In this document: positions 1 to 12,929 of the stretch, in pieces
Layout of the letters: each line of letters starts with the position of its first letter
How positions within the stretch are numbered: position 1 is the first letter of the stretch
DNA from: Ryuthela nishihirai
Taxonomy: Eukaryota > Arthropoda > Arachnida > Araneae > Heptathelidae
Length of the DNA: 64,000 nucleotides
NCBI GenBank assembly: GCA_038380435.1
Contig: JAWZYU010000034.1
Span: 20,811,404 to 20,875,403, forward strand
Direction: 5' to 3'
Notes under the pieces: model-generated
What the model was told of the DNA's origin: nothing
The model's database searches: none
The model's input: only the letters and a program-made list of their open reading frames with translations
Translations under genes and position numbers: made by a program

Positions 1-3000
1 CCATTGTTACAATATTACGATAGTTTTATCTATTTATACAAGGGGTAAGCCAGTTACATACACATTTCCAGGGGGTACGTGAAGCATAAAAGTTTGAGAA
101 CCACTGATATATATATATATGTTTTATTTTATTCCCATTGTTATACTATAACTGAAGTTTTATCTATCTATACAAGGGGTAAGCCAGTTACATACACATT
201 TCCAGGGGGTACGTGAAGCATAAAAGGTTGAGAACCACTGATATATATATATATGTTTTATTTTATTCCCATTGTTATACTATAACTGTAGTTTTATCTA
301 TCTATACAAGGGGTAAGCCAGTTACATACACATTTCCAGGGGGTACGTGAAGCATAAAAGGTTGAGAACCACTGATATATATATATATATGTTTTATTTT
401 ATTCCCATTGTTATACTATAACTATAGTTTTATCTATCTATACAAGGGGTACGCCAGTTACCTACACATTTCCAGGGGGTACATGAAGCATAAAAGGTTG
501 AGAACCACTGATATATATGTTACATTTTATTCCTATTGTTATACTATAACTATAGTTTTATCTATCTATACAATGGGTAAGCCAGTTACATACACTTTTC
601 CAGGGGGTACGTGAAGCATAGAAGTTTGAGAACCACAAATATATATATGTTTTATTTTATTCCCATTGTAACTATAGTTATAGATAAAACTATAGTTATA
701 TCTATAACTAGACTTTTATCTATCTATACAAGGGGTAAGCCAGTTACATACACATTTCCAGGGGGTACGTGAAGCATAAAAGTTTGAGAACCACTGATAT
801 ATATATATGTTCTATTTTATTCCCATTGTTATACTATAACTATAGTTTTATTTATCTATACAAGGGGTAAGCCAGTTACCTACACATTTGCAAGGGGTAC
901 GTGAAGCATAAAAGGTTGAGAACCACTGATATATTTATTATTTATTTTATTCCCATTGTTACAATATTACGATAGTTTTATCTATCAATACAAGGGGTAC
1001 GCCAGTTACATACACATTTCCAGGGGGTACATGAAGCATAAAAGGTTGAGAACCACTGATATATTTATTTTTTATTTTATTCCCATTGTTACAATATTAC
1101 GATAGTTTTATCTATCAATACAATGGGTACGCCAGTTACCTACACATTTCCAGGGGGTACATGAAGCATAAAAGGTTGAGAACCACTGATATATTTATGT
1201 TTTATTTTATTCCCATTGTTACAATATTACGATAGTTTTATCTATTTATACAAGGGGTAAGCCAGTTACATACACATTTCCAGGGGGTACGTGAAGCATA
1301 AAAGTTTGAGAACCACTGATATATATATATGTTTTATTTTATTCCCATTGTTATACTATAACTGTAGTTTTATCTATCTATACAAGGGGTAAGCCAGTTA
1401 CATACACATTTCCAGGGGGTACGTGAAGCATAAAAGGTTGAGAACCACTGATATATATATATATGTTTTATTTTATTCCCATTGTTATACTATAACTGTA
1501 GTTTTATCTATCTATACAAGGGGTACGCCAGTTACCTACACATTTCCAGGGGGTACATGAAGCATAAAAGGTTGAGAACCACTGATATATTTATTTTTTA
1601 TTTTATTCCCATTGTTACAATATTACGATAGTTTTATCTATCTATACAAGGGGTAAGCCAGTTACATACACATTTCCAGGGGGTACGTGAAGCATAAAAG
1701 GTTGAGAACCACTGATATATATATGTTTTATTTTATTCCCATTGTTACACTATTACTATAGTTTTATCTATCTATACAAGGGGTACGCCAGTTACATACA
1801 CATTTCCAGGGGATACGTGAAGCATAGAAGTTTGAGAACCACTGATATATATATATATGTTTTATTTTATTCCCATTGTAACTATAGTTATAGATAAAAC
1901 TATAGTTATATCTATAACTATAGTTTTATCTATCTATACAAGGGGTACGCCATTTACATACACATTTCCAGTTGGTACGTGAAGCATAAAAGTTTGAGAA
2001 CCACTTATCTATATATTTTATTTTATTCCCATTGTTTTACTATAACTATAGTTTCATCTATCTGTACAAGGTGTACGCCAGTTACATACACATTTCCTGG
2101 GGGTACGTGAAGCATAAAAGGTTGAGAAACACCGATATATATGTTTTATTTTATTCCCATTGTTATACTATAACTATATTTTATCTATCTATACACGGGG
2201 TACGCCAGTTACATACACATTTCCAAGGGGTACTTGAAGCATAAAAGGTTGAGAACCACTGATATATTTATTTTTTATTTTATTCCCATTGTTATACTAT
2301 GACTATAGTTTTATCTATCTATACCATGGGTAAGCCAGTTACATACACATTTCCAGGGGGTACGTGAAGCATAAAAGGTTGAGAACCACTGATATATATA
2401 TGTTTTATTTTATTCCCATTGTTATACTCCAACTATAGTTTTGTCTATCTATACAAGGGGTAAGCCAGTTACATACACATTTCAGGGGGTACGTGAAGCA
2501 TAAAAGGTTGAGAACCACTGATATATATATGTTTTATTTTATTCCCATTGTTATACTATAACTATAGTTTTATCTATCTATACAAGGGGTAAGCCAGTTA
2601 CAAACACATTTCCAGGGGGTATGTGTTTGTAACTGGCTTATATATGATATATATATGTTTTATTTTATTCCCATTGTAAATATAGTTATAGATAAAACTA
2701 TAGTTATATCTATAAGTAGAGTTTTATCTATCTATACAAGGGGTAAGCCAGTTACATACACATTTCCAGGGGGTACGTGAAGCATAAAAGGTTGAGAACA
2801 ACTGATATATTTATGTTTTATTTTATTCCCATTGTTATACTATAACTATAGTTTTATCTATCTATACAAGGGGTACGCCAGTTACATACACATTTCCAGT
2901 TGGTACGTGAAGCATAAAAGTTTGAGAACCACTTATATATATATTTCATTTTATTCCCATTGTTATACTATAACTATAGTTTCATCTATCTGTACAAGGT

Positions 3001-6000
3001 GTACGCCAGTTACATACACATTTCCTGGGGGTACGTGAAGCATAAAAGGTTGAGAAACACCGATATATATGTTTTATTTTATTCACATTGTTATACTATA
3101 ACTATATTTTATCTATCTATACAAGGGGTACGCCACTTACATACACATTTCCAAGGGGTACTTGAAGCATAAAAGGTTGAGAACCACTGATATATATTTT
3201 TTTTTTTTATTCCCATTGTTATACTATAACTATAGTTTTATCTATCTATACCATGGGTAAGCCAGTTACATACACATTTCCAGGGGGTACGTGAAGCATA
3301 AAAGGTTGAGAACCACTGATATATATATGTTTTATTTTATTCCCATTGTTATACTCCAACTATAGTTTTGTCTATCTATACAAGGGGTAAGCGAGTTACA
3401 TACACATTTCCAGGGGGTACGTGAAGCATAAAAGGTTGACAACCACTGATATATATATGTTTTATTTTATTCCCATTGTTATACTATAACTATAGTTTTA
3501 TCTATCTATACAAGGTAATCTATCTATACAAGGTAAGCCAGTTACATACACATTTCCTGGGGGTACGTGAATAATAAAAGGTTGAGAACATCTGATATAT
3601 TTATGTTTTATTTTTTTCCCATTGTTATACTATAACTATAGTTTTTATCTATCTCTACAAGGGGTACGCCAGTTACATACACATTTCCAGGGGGTACGTG
3701 AAGCATAAAAGTTTGAGAACCACTGATATATATATGTTATATTTTATTCCCATTGTTATAGTATAACTATAGTTTTATCTATCTATACAATTTGTAAGCC
3801 AGTTACAAACACATTTCCAGGGGGTACGTGAAGCATAAAAGTTTGAGAACCACTGATATATATATGTTTTATTTTATTCCCATTGTAAATATAGTTATAG
3901 ATAAAACTATAGTTATATCCATAACTAGAGTTTTATCTATCTATACAAGGGGTAAGCCAGTTACATACACATTTCCAGGGGGTACGTGAAGCATAAAAGG
4001 TTGAGAACAACTGATATATTTATGTTTTATTTTATTCCCATTGTTATACTATAACTATAGTTTTATCTATCTATACAAGGGTTACGCCAGTTACATACAC
4101 ATTTCCAGTTGGTACGTGAAGCATAAAAGTTTGAGAACCACTTATATATATATTTCATTTTATTCCCATTGTTATACTATAACTATAGTTTCATCTATCT
4201 GTACAAGGTGTACGCCAGTTACATACACATTTCCTGGGGGTACGTGAAGCATAAAAGGTTGAGAAACACCGATATATATGTTTTATTTTATTCCCATTGT
4301 TATACTATAACTATATTTTATCTATCTATACAAGGGGTACGCCAGTTACACACACATTTCCAAGGGGTACTTGAAGCATAAAAGGTTGAGAACCACTGAT
4401 ATATTTATTTTTTATTTTATTCTCATTCTTATAATATAACTATAATTTTATCTATCTATACAAGGGGTACGCCGGTTACATACACATTTCCAAGGGGTAC
4501 TGGAGGCATAAAAGGTTGAGAACCACTGATATATGTTTTATTTTATTCGAATTTTATACTATAACTAGAGTTTTATCTATCTATACAAGGGGTACGCCAG
4601 TTACTAACACATTTCCAGGGGGTACGTGAAGCATACAAGGTTGAGAACCACTGATATATATGTTTTATTTTATTTCCATTGTTATACTATAATTATAGTT
4701 TTATATATCTATACAAGGGGTACGCCAGTTACATACACATTTCCAGGGGGTACGTAAGCATAAAAATTTGAGAACCACTGATATATATGTTTTATTTTAT
4801 TCCCATTGTTATACTATAACTATAGTTTTATCTATCTATACAAGGGGTTCGCTAGTTACATACACATTTACAATGGTTACGTGAAGCATAAAAGTTTGAG
4901 AAACACTGATATATATATATATGTTTTATTTTTTTCCCATTGTTATATATCAACTACAGTTTTATCTATCTATACAAGGGGTACGTCAGTTACATACACA
5001 TTTCCAGGGGGTAAAAGGTTGAGATCCACTGATAGAAAAAAAGGTTGCATAAAAGGTTGAGAACCACTGATATATATGTTTTATTTTATTCCCATTGATA
5101 TACTATAACTATAGTTTTTTTCTATCTATACATAGGGTACGCCAGTTACATACACATTTCCAGGGGGTACGTGAAGCATAAAAGGTTGAGAACCACTGAT
5201 ATGTATTTCATTTTATTCCCATTGTTATACTATAACTATAGATTTTTCTATCTATACAAGGTGTACGTCAGTTACATACACATTTCCAAGGGGTACTTGA
5301 AGCATAAAAGGTTGAGAACCACTGATATATATGTTACATTTTATTCCCATTGTTATACTATAACTATAGATTTATCTATCTATACAAGGTGTACGTCAGT
5401 TACATACACATTTCCAAGGGGTACTTGAAGCATAAAAGGTTGAGAACCACTGATATATATGTTACATTTTATTCCCATTGTTATACTTTAACTATAGTTT
5501 TATCTATCTATACAAGGGGTACGCCAATTACATACACATTTCCAGGGGGTACGTGAAGCATAAAAGGTTGAGAACCACTGATATATATTTCATTTTGTTC
5601 CCATTGTTACACTATTACTATAGTTTTATCTATCTATACAAAGGTACGCCAGTTACATACACATTTGCAGGGGATACGTGAAGCATAAAAGTTTGAGAAC
5701 CACTGATATATGTATGTTTTATTTTATTCCCATTGTTATACTATAACTATAGTTTTATCTATCTATACAAGGTGTAAGCCAGTTACATACACATTTCCAG
5801 GGTGTACGTGAAGCATAAAAGTTTGAGAATCACTGATATATATTTCATTTTATTCCCATTGTTATACTATAACTATAGTTTTATCTATCTGTACAAGGGG
5901 TACGCCAGTTACATACACATTTAGAAGGGTTACGTGAAGCATAAAATGTTGAGAAACACTGATATATATCTATGTTTTATTTTATTCCCATTGTTATATA

Positions 6001-8280
6001 TCAACTATAGTTTTATCTATCTATACAAGGGGTACGTCAGTTACATACACATTTCCAGGGGGTAAAAGGTTGAGATCCATTGATAGAAAAAAAGGTTGCA
6101 TAAAAGGTTGAGAACCACTGATATATATGTTTTATTTTATTCCCATTGTTATACTATAACTATAGTTTTATCTATCTATACATACACATTTCCAAGGGGT
6201 ACTTGAAGCATAAAAGGTTGAGAACCCCTGATATATGTTTTATTTTATTCTCATTGTTATACTATAACTATAGTTTTTTCTATCTATACAAGGGGTACGC
6301 CAGTTACATACACATTTCCAGGGGGTACGTGAAGCATAAAAGGTTGAGAACCACTGATATATATTTCATTTTATTCCCATTGTTATACTATAACTATAGT
6401 TTTATCTATCTGTACAAGGTGTACGGCAGTTACATACACATTTCCAGGGGGTACGTGAAGCATAAAAGGTTGAGAACCACTGATATATATGTTTTATTTT
6501 ATTCCCATTATTATACTATAACTATAGTTTTATCTATCTATAGAAGGTGTACGTCAGTTACATACACATTTCCAAGGGGTACTTGAAGCATAAAAGGTTG
6601 AGAACCACTGATATATATGTTACATTTTATTCCCATTGTTATACTATAATTATTGTTTTATCTATCTATACAAGGGTTACGCCAGTTACATACACATTTC
6701 CAAGGGGTACTTGAATCATAAAAGGTTGAGAACCACTGATATATATGTTTTATTTTATTCCCATTGTTATACTATAACTATAGGTTTTTCTATCTATACA
6801 AGGGGTACGCCAGTTACATACACATTTCCAGAGGGTACGTGAAGCATAAAAGTTTGAAAACCACTGATATATATATGTTTTATTTTATTCCCATTGTTAT
6901 ACTATAACTATAGTTTTATCTATCTATACAAGGGGTACGCCAGTTACATACACATTTCCAAGGGGTACTTGAAGCATAAAAGGTTGAGAACCACTGATAT
7001 ATATGTTTTATTTTATTTCCATTGTTATACTATAACTATAATTTTATCTATCTATGCAAGGGGTACGCCAGTTACATACCCATTTCCAGGGGGTACGTGA
7101 AGCATAAAAGTTTGAGAACCACTGATATATATGTTTTATTTTAGTCCCATTGTTATACTATAACTATAGTTTTGTCTATCTATACAAGAGGTACGCCAGT
7201 TACATACACATTTCCAAGGGGTACTTGAAGCATAAAAGGTTGAGAACCACTGATATATGTGTTTTATTTTATTCCCATTGTTACCCTATAACTATAGTTT
7301 TATCTATCTATACAAGGGGTACGCCAGTTACATACACATTTCCAAGGGGTACTTGAAGCATAGAAGGTTGAGAACCAGTGATATATATGTTTTATTTTAT
7401 TCCCATTGTTATACTATAACTATAGTTTTATCTATCTATGCAAGGGGTAGGCCAGTTACATACATATTCCAGGGGGTACGTGAAGCATAAAAGTTTGAGA
7501 ACTACTGATTTATTTATGTTTTATTTTATTCCCATTGTTACACTATTACTATATTTTTATCTATCTATTCAAGAGGTACGCCAGTTACATACACATTTCC
7601 AAGGGGTACTTGAAGCATAAAATGTGAGAACCACTGATATATGTGTTTTATTTTAGTCCCGTTGTTATACTATAACTATAGTTTTTTTCTATCTATACAA
7701 GGGGTAAGCCAGTTACATACACATTTCCAAGGGGTACGTGAAGCATAAAAGGTTGAGAACCACTGATATATATATACTTTTTATTTCATTCCCATTGTTA
7801 TAATATAACTATAATTTTATCTATCTATACAAGGGGTACGCCAGTTACACACATTTCCAGGGGGTACGTGAAGCATAAAAGGTTGAGAACCACTGATATA
7901 TATGTTTTATTCCCATTGTTACACTATTACTATAGTTTTGTCTATCTATTCAAGAGGTACGCCAGTTACATACACATTTCCAGGGGGTACGTGAAGCATA
8001 AAAGGTTGAAAACCACTGATATATGTTTTATTTTATTCCCATTGTTATACTATAACTATCGTTTTATCTATCTATACAAGAGGTACGCCAGTTACATACA
8101 CATTTCCAGGGGGTACGTGAAGCATAAAAGGTTGAGAACCACTGATATATATATTTTATTTTATTCCCATTGTTACACTATTACTATAGTTTTGTCTATC
8201 TATACAAGGGGTACGCCAGTTACATACACATTTCCAAGGGGTACGTGAAGCATAAAAGGTTGAGAACCACTGATATAGAT
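1..8280. repeat. Satellite/minisatellite array of hAT-end-derived ~130 bp units (about 60+ copies)
   Basis: The whole stretch is a head-to-tail tandem array of units of roughly 125-135 bp. Each contains, in order, an AT dinucleotide tract, TTTTATTTTATTCCCATTG, an AACTATAG/TATCTATC block, GCCAGTTACATACACATTTC, and AAGGTTGAGAACCACTG. It runs off the left edge of the window and ends at about 8280. Read in reverse, each unit begins CAGTGGTTCTCAACCTT, the classic terminus of hAT-superfamily elements. A single dispersed copy with that end lies at 63099. Open frames encoding MLYYNYSFIYLYKGY-type peptides recur only because the unit lacks stops in that frame; they are not genes. Several units contain internal inversions (for example near 661-720, 1870-1925, 2590-2640, 2668-2730 and 3877-3935). 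Confidence 0.95.
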
Positions 8281-8299
8281 GGTCTGGACGAAATTAAGT

Positions 8300-8800
8300 T
8301 CTTAGCAACTGTTTAGTGAACTGACTGCGTTCCTAAACCATTCCTATTTTTTGGAATGTCGAATTTGAACATTTTTGTTAAACACAAGCAAAAGTAAATT
8401 TATGACATTGTGCCTTACATGTAGTAACATTAACGGTATGACAAATGTAAAATATCTTGTTCGTGAATGTAATGAAAGGATATATTGCAATCGCTTGTCA
8501 ATTGAGGGGGTTGAAAAAAATAAATATTTAGGTATTGAAACAGAGAACAGTCTAAAATGGAAGAGTCATATTATTATTTAAAGGAAAAATTAAGGTATAT
8601 ATTGTATAGATTTTATGTAATTCAAAGAATAGTTCCAATATTTTTACGTCTACCATGTATTATGCATGGGTTTACTCAGCTGTTCATTATGGTTTAAATA
8701 GTTGGCGATGATATCTTTGGTTTGAGGATTTCGCAAAACGTTGTTCTACATATCTTTCGAACGCGACGGAGAAACTTAAGGATTTATTTGCCAAATGAAT
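8300..8800 (+). pseudogene. Jockey/CR1-type non-LTR retrotransposon RT fragment
   Basis: The frame from about 8375 reads NTSKSKFMTL, then KYLGIETENSLKWKSHI, then (after a stop near 8581) KEKLRYILYRF and a degenerate stretch. This is the post-catalytic thumb region of a Jockey/CR1-like reverse transcriptase, where K-x-K-F/M, KYLGI and W..HI are characteristic. No YADD motif is present, so only a C-terminal scrap survives. It abuts the end of the satellite array. The family is inferred from motif order only. Confidence 0.55.
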
Positions 8801-9354
8801 GCTTCTGTCGCTGGGATTATCAAAGGCTATAAAAAAATTCACCCCCATGTTTTCCTCGCCCCTAAAAATGGGGAGAAATATGAAAATTATTGTTTAACGA
8901 CATCTGTTGAAAGCGAGTGCGGAAAGTAAAATGCTGTATGTCAAATGAAAGCTTGTGACGTAGGAAGTGTCATAGGATACGGAAAATTAACCCCCCATTC
9001 TTTCTTCCCCCTCTAAAAAACGGAAATGTGAAAGTCGTTCTATATGTTCCGACGCGAAGGCCTACAGTTGCGAATTCGGTGTTAAATGAAAGCTCGTATA
9101 ATGACGGTCGTAAACTATTTCGAATATCACCCCCACTATTCTTCCCGGATAAAATGGGACGGGTGGATTTTTGAGGGAGGGGGGGGGGGGACGACTTCAA
9201 CGAGCTGTATCTCAAGTTAAAGCTTGTAACGTCTCTAATGTCGTGGTCTATTTCAAACGTGACACCAAAACGGTGGGAAATGTGCTCGATGTTTATGTGT
9301 CGTATATCAAAGTTTTGGAAGGTAGATGTTTTAGTGACAAAAAAAATATCAATT

Positions 9355-10028
9355 AAAAAAATTTTAAAATACCTATATTCTTATAGAACCCTAAAAGAGT
9401 AGAAAATAAACCTAAAGCAAGTCGATGGTACAATCAGTCACTGAGTTCGTATTCACTTCAAACGAAGATAAGGCCTAGATTTACCTACACAACAAGATTG
9501 CCGGCGCCCTATCTTCCTTTGAAGTGAATACGAACTTAGTGACTGATTGCACCATCGATATTGGGGCGGGGGTGGCTCAGTCGGTAGCGTGCCAGGCTCG
9601 TAATCTGTAGTTCCCAGGTTCGAGTCCCAGCTGGGTCAGCGTTGAGATTTATCTCCGCAAAATTCCCCGCCCTGCCCACGTTCAGTAAGGGACACCGATG
9701 GGCTTGGAAAGGCCGCCGTCCGTCGGATTAGACGTTAAGCCGTGGCTCCGTGTGCGGGAGAGCCATACCCTGTGCACGTTAAAAAACACGCTGGACGGCC
9801 TTAACGGGAGGCTACCATCTGTCTCCAACAGCTGTTCCAGTGGGTCCCCTCCCCCAACCTTCTGTGAGCCTTCGGGATCCATGTGCCCTGGCCATTTAGC
9901 CCATGGTGTGCAAAAAAGGGCCGCTCAGAGGTAAAACAACCCAACCCAAAGCACCATCGATATGCTTTAGGTTTATTTTCTACTTTTTTAGGGCCCTATA
10001 AGAAGATAGATATTTTTAAAAATTTTAA
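9355..10028. mobile_element. Foldback MITE with ~100 bp terminal inverted repeats, split by a SINE
   Basis: The left arm (about 9355-9475) and right arm (9495-9561 plus 9951-10028) are imperfect reverse complements. Both carry an AAAATAAACCTAAAGC block, a TCGATGGT block and a TTCGTATTCACTTCAAA block. The right arm is interrupted by a SINE-A at 9562-9950. Removing the SINE and one copy of its duplication restores the arm. A diverged second copy of the same family lies at about 42605-42945. No coding capacity is seen. Confidence 0.75.
9562..9950 (+). mobile_element. SINE-A, full-length tRNA-Met-like SINE with conserved central domain
   Basis: The head is a tRNA-like promoter with box A (TGGCTCAGTCGGTAGCG) and box B (GGTTCGAGTCC). 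The anticodon loop region CTCGTAATCTG resembles elongator tRNA-Met (CTCATAATCTG). The body contains GGGACACCGATGGGCTTGG, a GACGTTAAGCCGTGGC block and a GTGCACGTTAAA block, which resemble conserved central domains shared by invertebrate SINE superfamilies. The 3' end is GAGGTAAAACAACCCAACCC. Target-site duplications GCACCATCGATAT flank it (9549-9561 and 9951-9963). This is the reference copy for the family in this window. Confidence 0.9.
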
Positions 10029-10029
10029 A

Positions 10030-11100
10030 TTTATTTATATATTTCATTTTTTACCATACCTGAATTTCGTGAATGCTCTGTAAGTCCAGCATATTAACCG
10101 TTTGGACTGTGTTATATAAAGCTAAAAAAAATCCAAGTTTAACTGCTCTTTAAATACACAATTGATCTTTAATATTTATCTCCCCATTGCTGTTATTCCA
10201 TATCCTTTTCCTTTTCTCAACTGCGGGATATAACATGATCCATGACGTTATTGCCACTTAGTGAAGTGTCCGAAACTGGAGACCAAATGTCATTATAACA
10301 AAAGCTGCGCCTTCCTTTAAAACGCAAACAGACGTTTAATGTGTGCGTATTTATTTCCTGATTAAGAAAGGTGACTCTGTATTTGTCGCTAATGCAAAAG
10401 CAGATGTAATCAGCAAAGGGGGCGCGATTTTCCGTCTGTAAAGACAAGCAATTCAAGCTACACGAATCAGCAGTCGACGTCGTGATAAGTCTGATGGTCA
10501 TTCATAGAATTTGCTATTCATTTCCCGTGCAGTGTGGAATTACCTTCGGTAATGACCACCAGTGCCACGCCCCCTTTTCTTTACTTTTCTACACCCACAT
10601 TCCGTCTTCGGGAGCCTTCAACGCAAAAGAGAAATTAACGTCTTCTGAAATTTAAGACGCTTTCGTTTCATTCCATAATTAGCGCATTATCTCTTAGAGG
10701 CATTTTCCATAAATAGCTCAATGCGCGGTATTACCGACCCCTCCCATCAGATGGACAAGGAGGCTGTGTAGAATCTGCTCATTGAACTTGAGATAAATGA
10801 AAGTTCAATGAGCAGATGGCTCTTTAGCTGAGGTGGAGCCAGCAAGCCACCGCCTCGAAGGCACCACAGCATTGCTCCCAATCGCCATCTCATTGGAGGA
10901 GTGGGATAGCGCGAGAATGCAGAGCAGCTTGCTAATTGGACGAAACTAGTGGAAAAGAAGAGTTCATTTAATGTTCTTCCAACGCTAATTATGGTAGTTC
11001 TGTAGCAATCAGCTATTGGAATGATATTTTAACAATTGATTATTGTTACACCGAGAGTTTTTTTTTTGCGTGTGTTTTTTCTTCCTTCCCATCCTCCAGA
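10030..11100. other. No gene recognised; one short hairpin
   Basis: I see no recognisable coding region or repeat family here. One perfect stem (arms CTGCTCATTGAACT and AGTTCAATGAGCAG, about 10777-10818) is present. The open frame on the minus strand at 10217-10501 has no family resemblance. Confidence 0.5.
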
Positions 11101-11103
11101 TCT

Positions 11104-11525
11104 ATATAAATAATAATAATAAATACCCCTTCAAGCAGCTGCTTGCCACAGAGGTCTGACAGGAACCTGTCAGTTTATATGCCACAGTAGGAGATCTGAG
11201 AGGATGGCAGGACCTCAGCAGAAAAACGACACACACATCCATGCCTAATCCGGGGCTCGAACCCAGGTCCCTTAGATCAGTAGCCAAGCGTGCTAACCAC
11301 TCGGCCACGGGACGGCTATATAAATAAATAAAATAAATACCCCCTCAAGCAGCTGCTTGCCACAGAGGTCTGACAGGAGCCTGTCAGTTTATATGCCATA
11401 GTAGAAGGTCTGTGAGGATGACAGGACCTCAGCAGAAAAACGACACATACATCCATGCCTTACCCGGGGCTCGAACTCAGGTCCCGCAGATCTAGCCAAG
11501 CGCGCTAACCACTCGGCCACGGGAC
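11104..11525 (-). mobile_element. Two tandem SINE-B copies (tRNA-Ser/Leu-like head)
   Basis: Two near-identical copies lie in direct tandem at about 11104-11314 and 11316-11525. Read on the minus strand, each starts with a tRNA-like head CCGTGGCCGAGTGGTTAGC (box A) and GGTTCGAGCCC (box B). A body containing GCTGAGGTCCTGCCATCC and GGCATATAAACTGACAGG follows, ending in CAAGCAGCTGCTTGA, GGGGG and a TATTTATTTATT tail. This defines SINE-B, the second abundant SINE family of the window. Confidence 0.85.
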
Positions 11526-11603
11526 TTAACTTCATTTGTAAAATATTTTAATATTAATTTGATCCTATCATATTGAATCTTTATGACAGTTTTTTCTCAA
11601 TTA

Positions 11604-11640
11604 CAGTTGACTTTTGATTATCCGGAAATGATGATCGATA
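11604..11640. mobile_element. Possible pogo/Tigger-like terminal inverted repeat
   Basis: CAGTTGACTTTTGATTATCC resembles the termini of pogo/Tigger elements (CAGgTTGAC..TCGATTATCC). No matching right end was found by eye, so this may be a solo end. Confidence 0.3.
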
Positions 11641-11764
11641 AATAAATGGCGTCATCTAGAAATCGATAAAGCAGGTTGTTAAATAGAAGATCCGATCCCT
11701 GTGGGACTGGGACAATTCCTCTCTCGAGATTATACGCACTATGCTGCAAAAAATATTGTGGTAC

Positions 11765-12820
11765 AGTCGCCTCAAAAAAGTATCCGAACACTATGATTGA
11801 TTACAGAATTCAGAAAAATATCTGGCAAAGATTTTTTTTTTAGAAATTAGTGATATGGCAACCTTCGTGTCACGTGACATAGTCATCCTGTAGGGTTGTA
11901 TATATTCTGCAGTTGATATTTATCAAACCTGGCCGAGTAATGTTCGCCTTTCACACGATGGAACATTGCAGCATTCCTCAGCCACTGTTTAAATCTTGCT
12001 TAGAACACCCTTAGTCGTGAATTTCCTATTCTCAAAGCGTGTGTCATTCCTGCACAACCAGATCGTATGTCTGGCTCCTACAAGAATGAGATCGCATTAG
12101 GGACAGGCAGTGGCGGCTCGCGTATAGGCACTGTGCAACTGCAGCACCCCCAATTTCAACTTGATATTATCGATAACATTTAACAGAGAATTATAATGAG
12201 TCCTTTTTTCTTTAATTCTTTCTTTATACTTGTACAATATATAATCCTTAAGCTTAATGTCAGTAGCCATCCCCCAGTTTATGAAAAAGATACAAAAATC
12301 TTTGTACGGAACTGTGCGCTTCACAGTACTAGCGGCGAGGTGTTTGACTGTTGTGCGCATGCGCACATAGGAAGTTACACGCGAGGCTGCAAGGGAGAGA
12401 GAGAGAGAGCACTGTCGTTCCCGCAGTGCCGACCCTGGCGTGCTGGTTGAAGGTAGTTTCTTTTTACTCCGCGTGTGTTGTGCTTAAAAACCGTGTACCA
12501 TATTCTTGAATGTGATAAAGTGTAGAATTAGATTATTATCCTGCTTCCAGCTATTCTATTTGATTAATTTTTTTTTCGTTTTTTTTTTTTCCTTTTACAC
12601 AATTTTAAAACAAAGGCTAAAAATTTTCTGGAGCAGCACCCCCACTAATTTTAGCTACGAGCCGCCACTGGGAACAGGGAATGTTTTATGCGCTGAAACT
12701 GGCAGTCTCGCAATTAATTGAGGTCTTACAGTCGCACTTCCTAAAGATGTCTCTAACAAAATTTCAAACATCGGCTGTGGAATTACAACGAAAAAACAGG
12801 CGCACTGGAATTTCTACCCA
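11765..12820. mobile_element. Possible Tc1/mariner-like non-autonomous element, split by a hAT element
   Basis: CAGTCGCCTCAAAAAAGTAT at about 11765 resembles a Tc1/mariner terminus and follows a TA. The segment continues past a hAT insertion (12108-12670) with sequence on both sides of the duplication joining smoothly. I cannot find a clear transposase frame or an opposite end; a SINE-B 3' piece interrupts at about 12822. The assignment is tentative. Confidence 0.35.
12108..12670. mobile_element. Non-autonomous hAT element, 563 bp, with 8 bp target duplication
   Basis: The left end is CAGTGGCGGCTCGCG; the right end is CGAGCCGCCACTG, giving 13 bp perfect inverted termini. Flanking 8-mers GGGACAGG (12100-12107) and GGAACAGG (12671-12678) differ at one base, as expected for a hAT target-site duplication. 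Both subterminal regions contain GCAGCACCCCCA-type sequence. The interior has no transposase frame. Confidence 0.85.
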
Positions 12821-12821
12821 G

Positions 12822-12915
12822 CATCCTCACAGACCTTCAACTATGGCATATAAACTGATAGGCTCCTGTCAGACCTCTGTGGCAAGCAGCTGCTTGAGGG
12901 GGTATTTATTATTTT
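12822..12915 (+). mobile_element. SINE-B 3' fragment
   Basis: CATCCTCACAGACCTTC, then CATATAAACTGATAGGCTCC, then the GCAAGCAGCTGCTTGAGG 3' end and an AT-rich tail. It is 5'-truncated: the tRNA-like head is absent. Confidence 0.8.
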
Positions 12916-12929
12916 TTATTTTTATTGTA

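Noticed and set aside
408..8248. Family of ~60-146 residue open frames (MLYYNYSFIYLYKGY type) that might be a repeat-protein gene family
   Set aside because: They coincide with the satellite monomer, appear in the same frame in each unit, and have no start context, splice structure or conservation beyond the DNA repeat.
1..8280. CRISPR array
   Set aside because: Regular spacing, but the whole 130-bp unit is conserved with no unique spacers, and the genome is eukaryotic.
9562..9640. A genuine tRNA gene at the SINE-A head
   Set aside because: A and B boxes are present, but the acceptor stem does not close, and the sequence continues into the SINE body as in all other copies.
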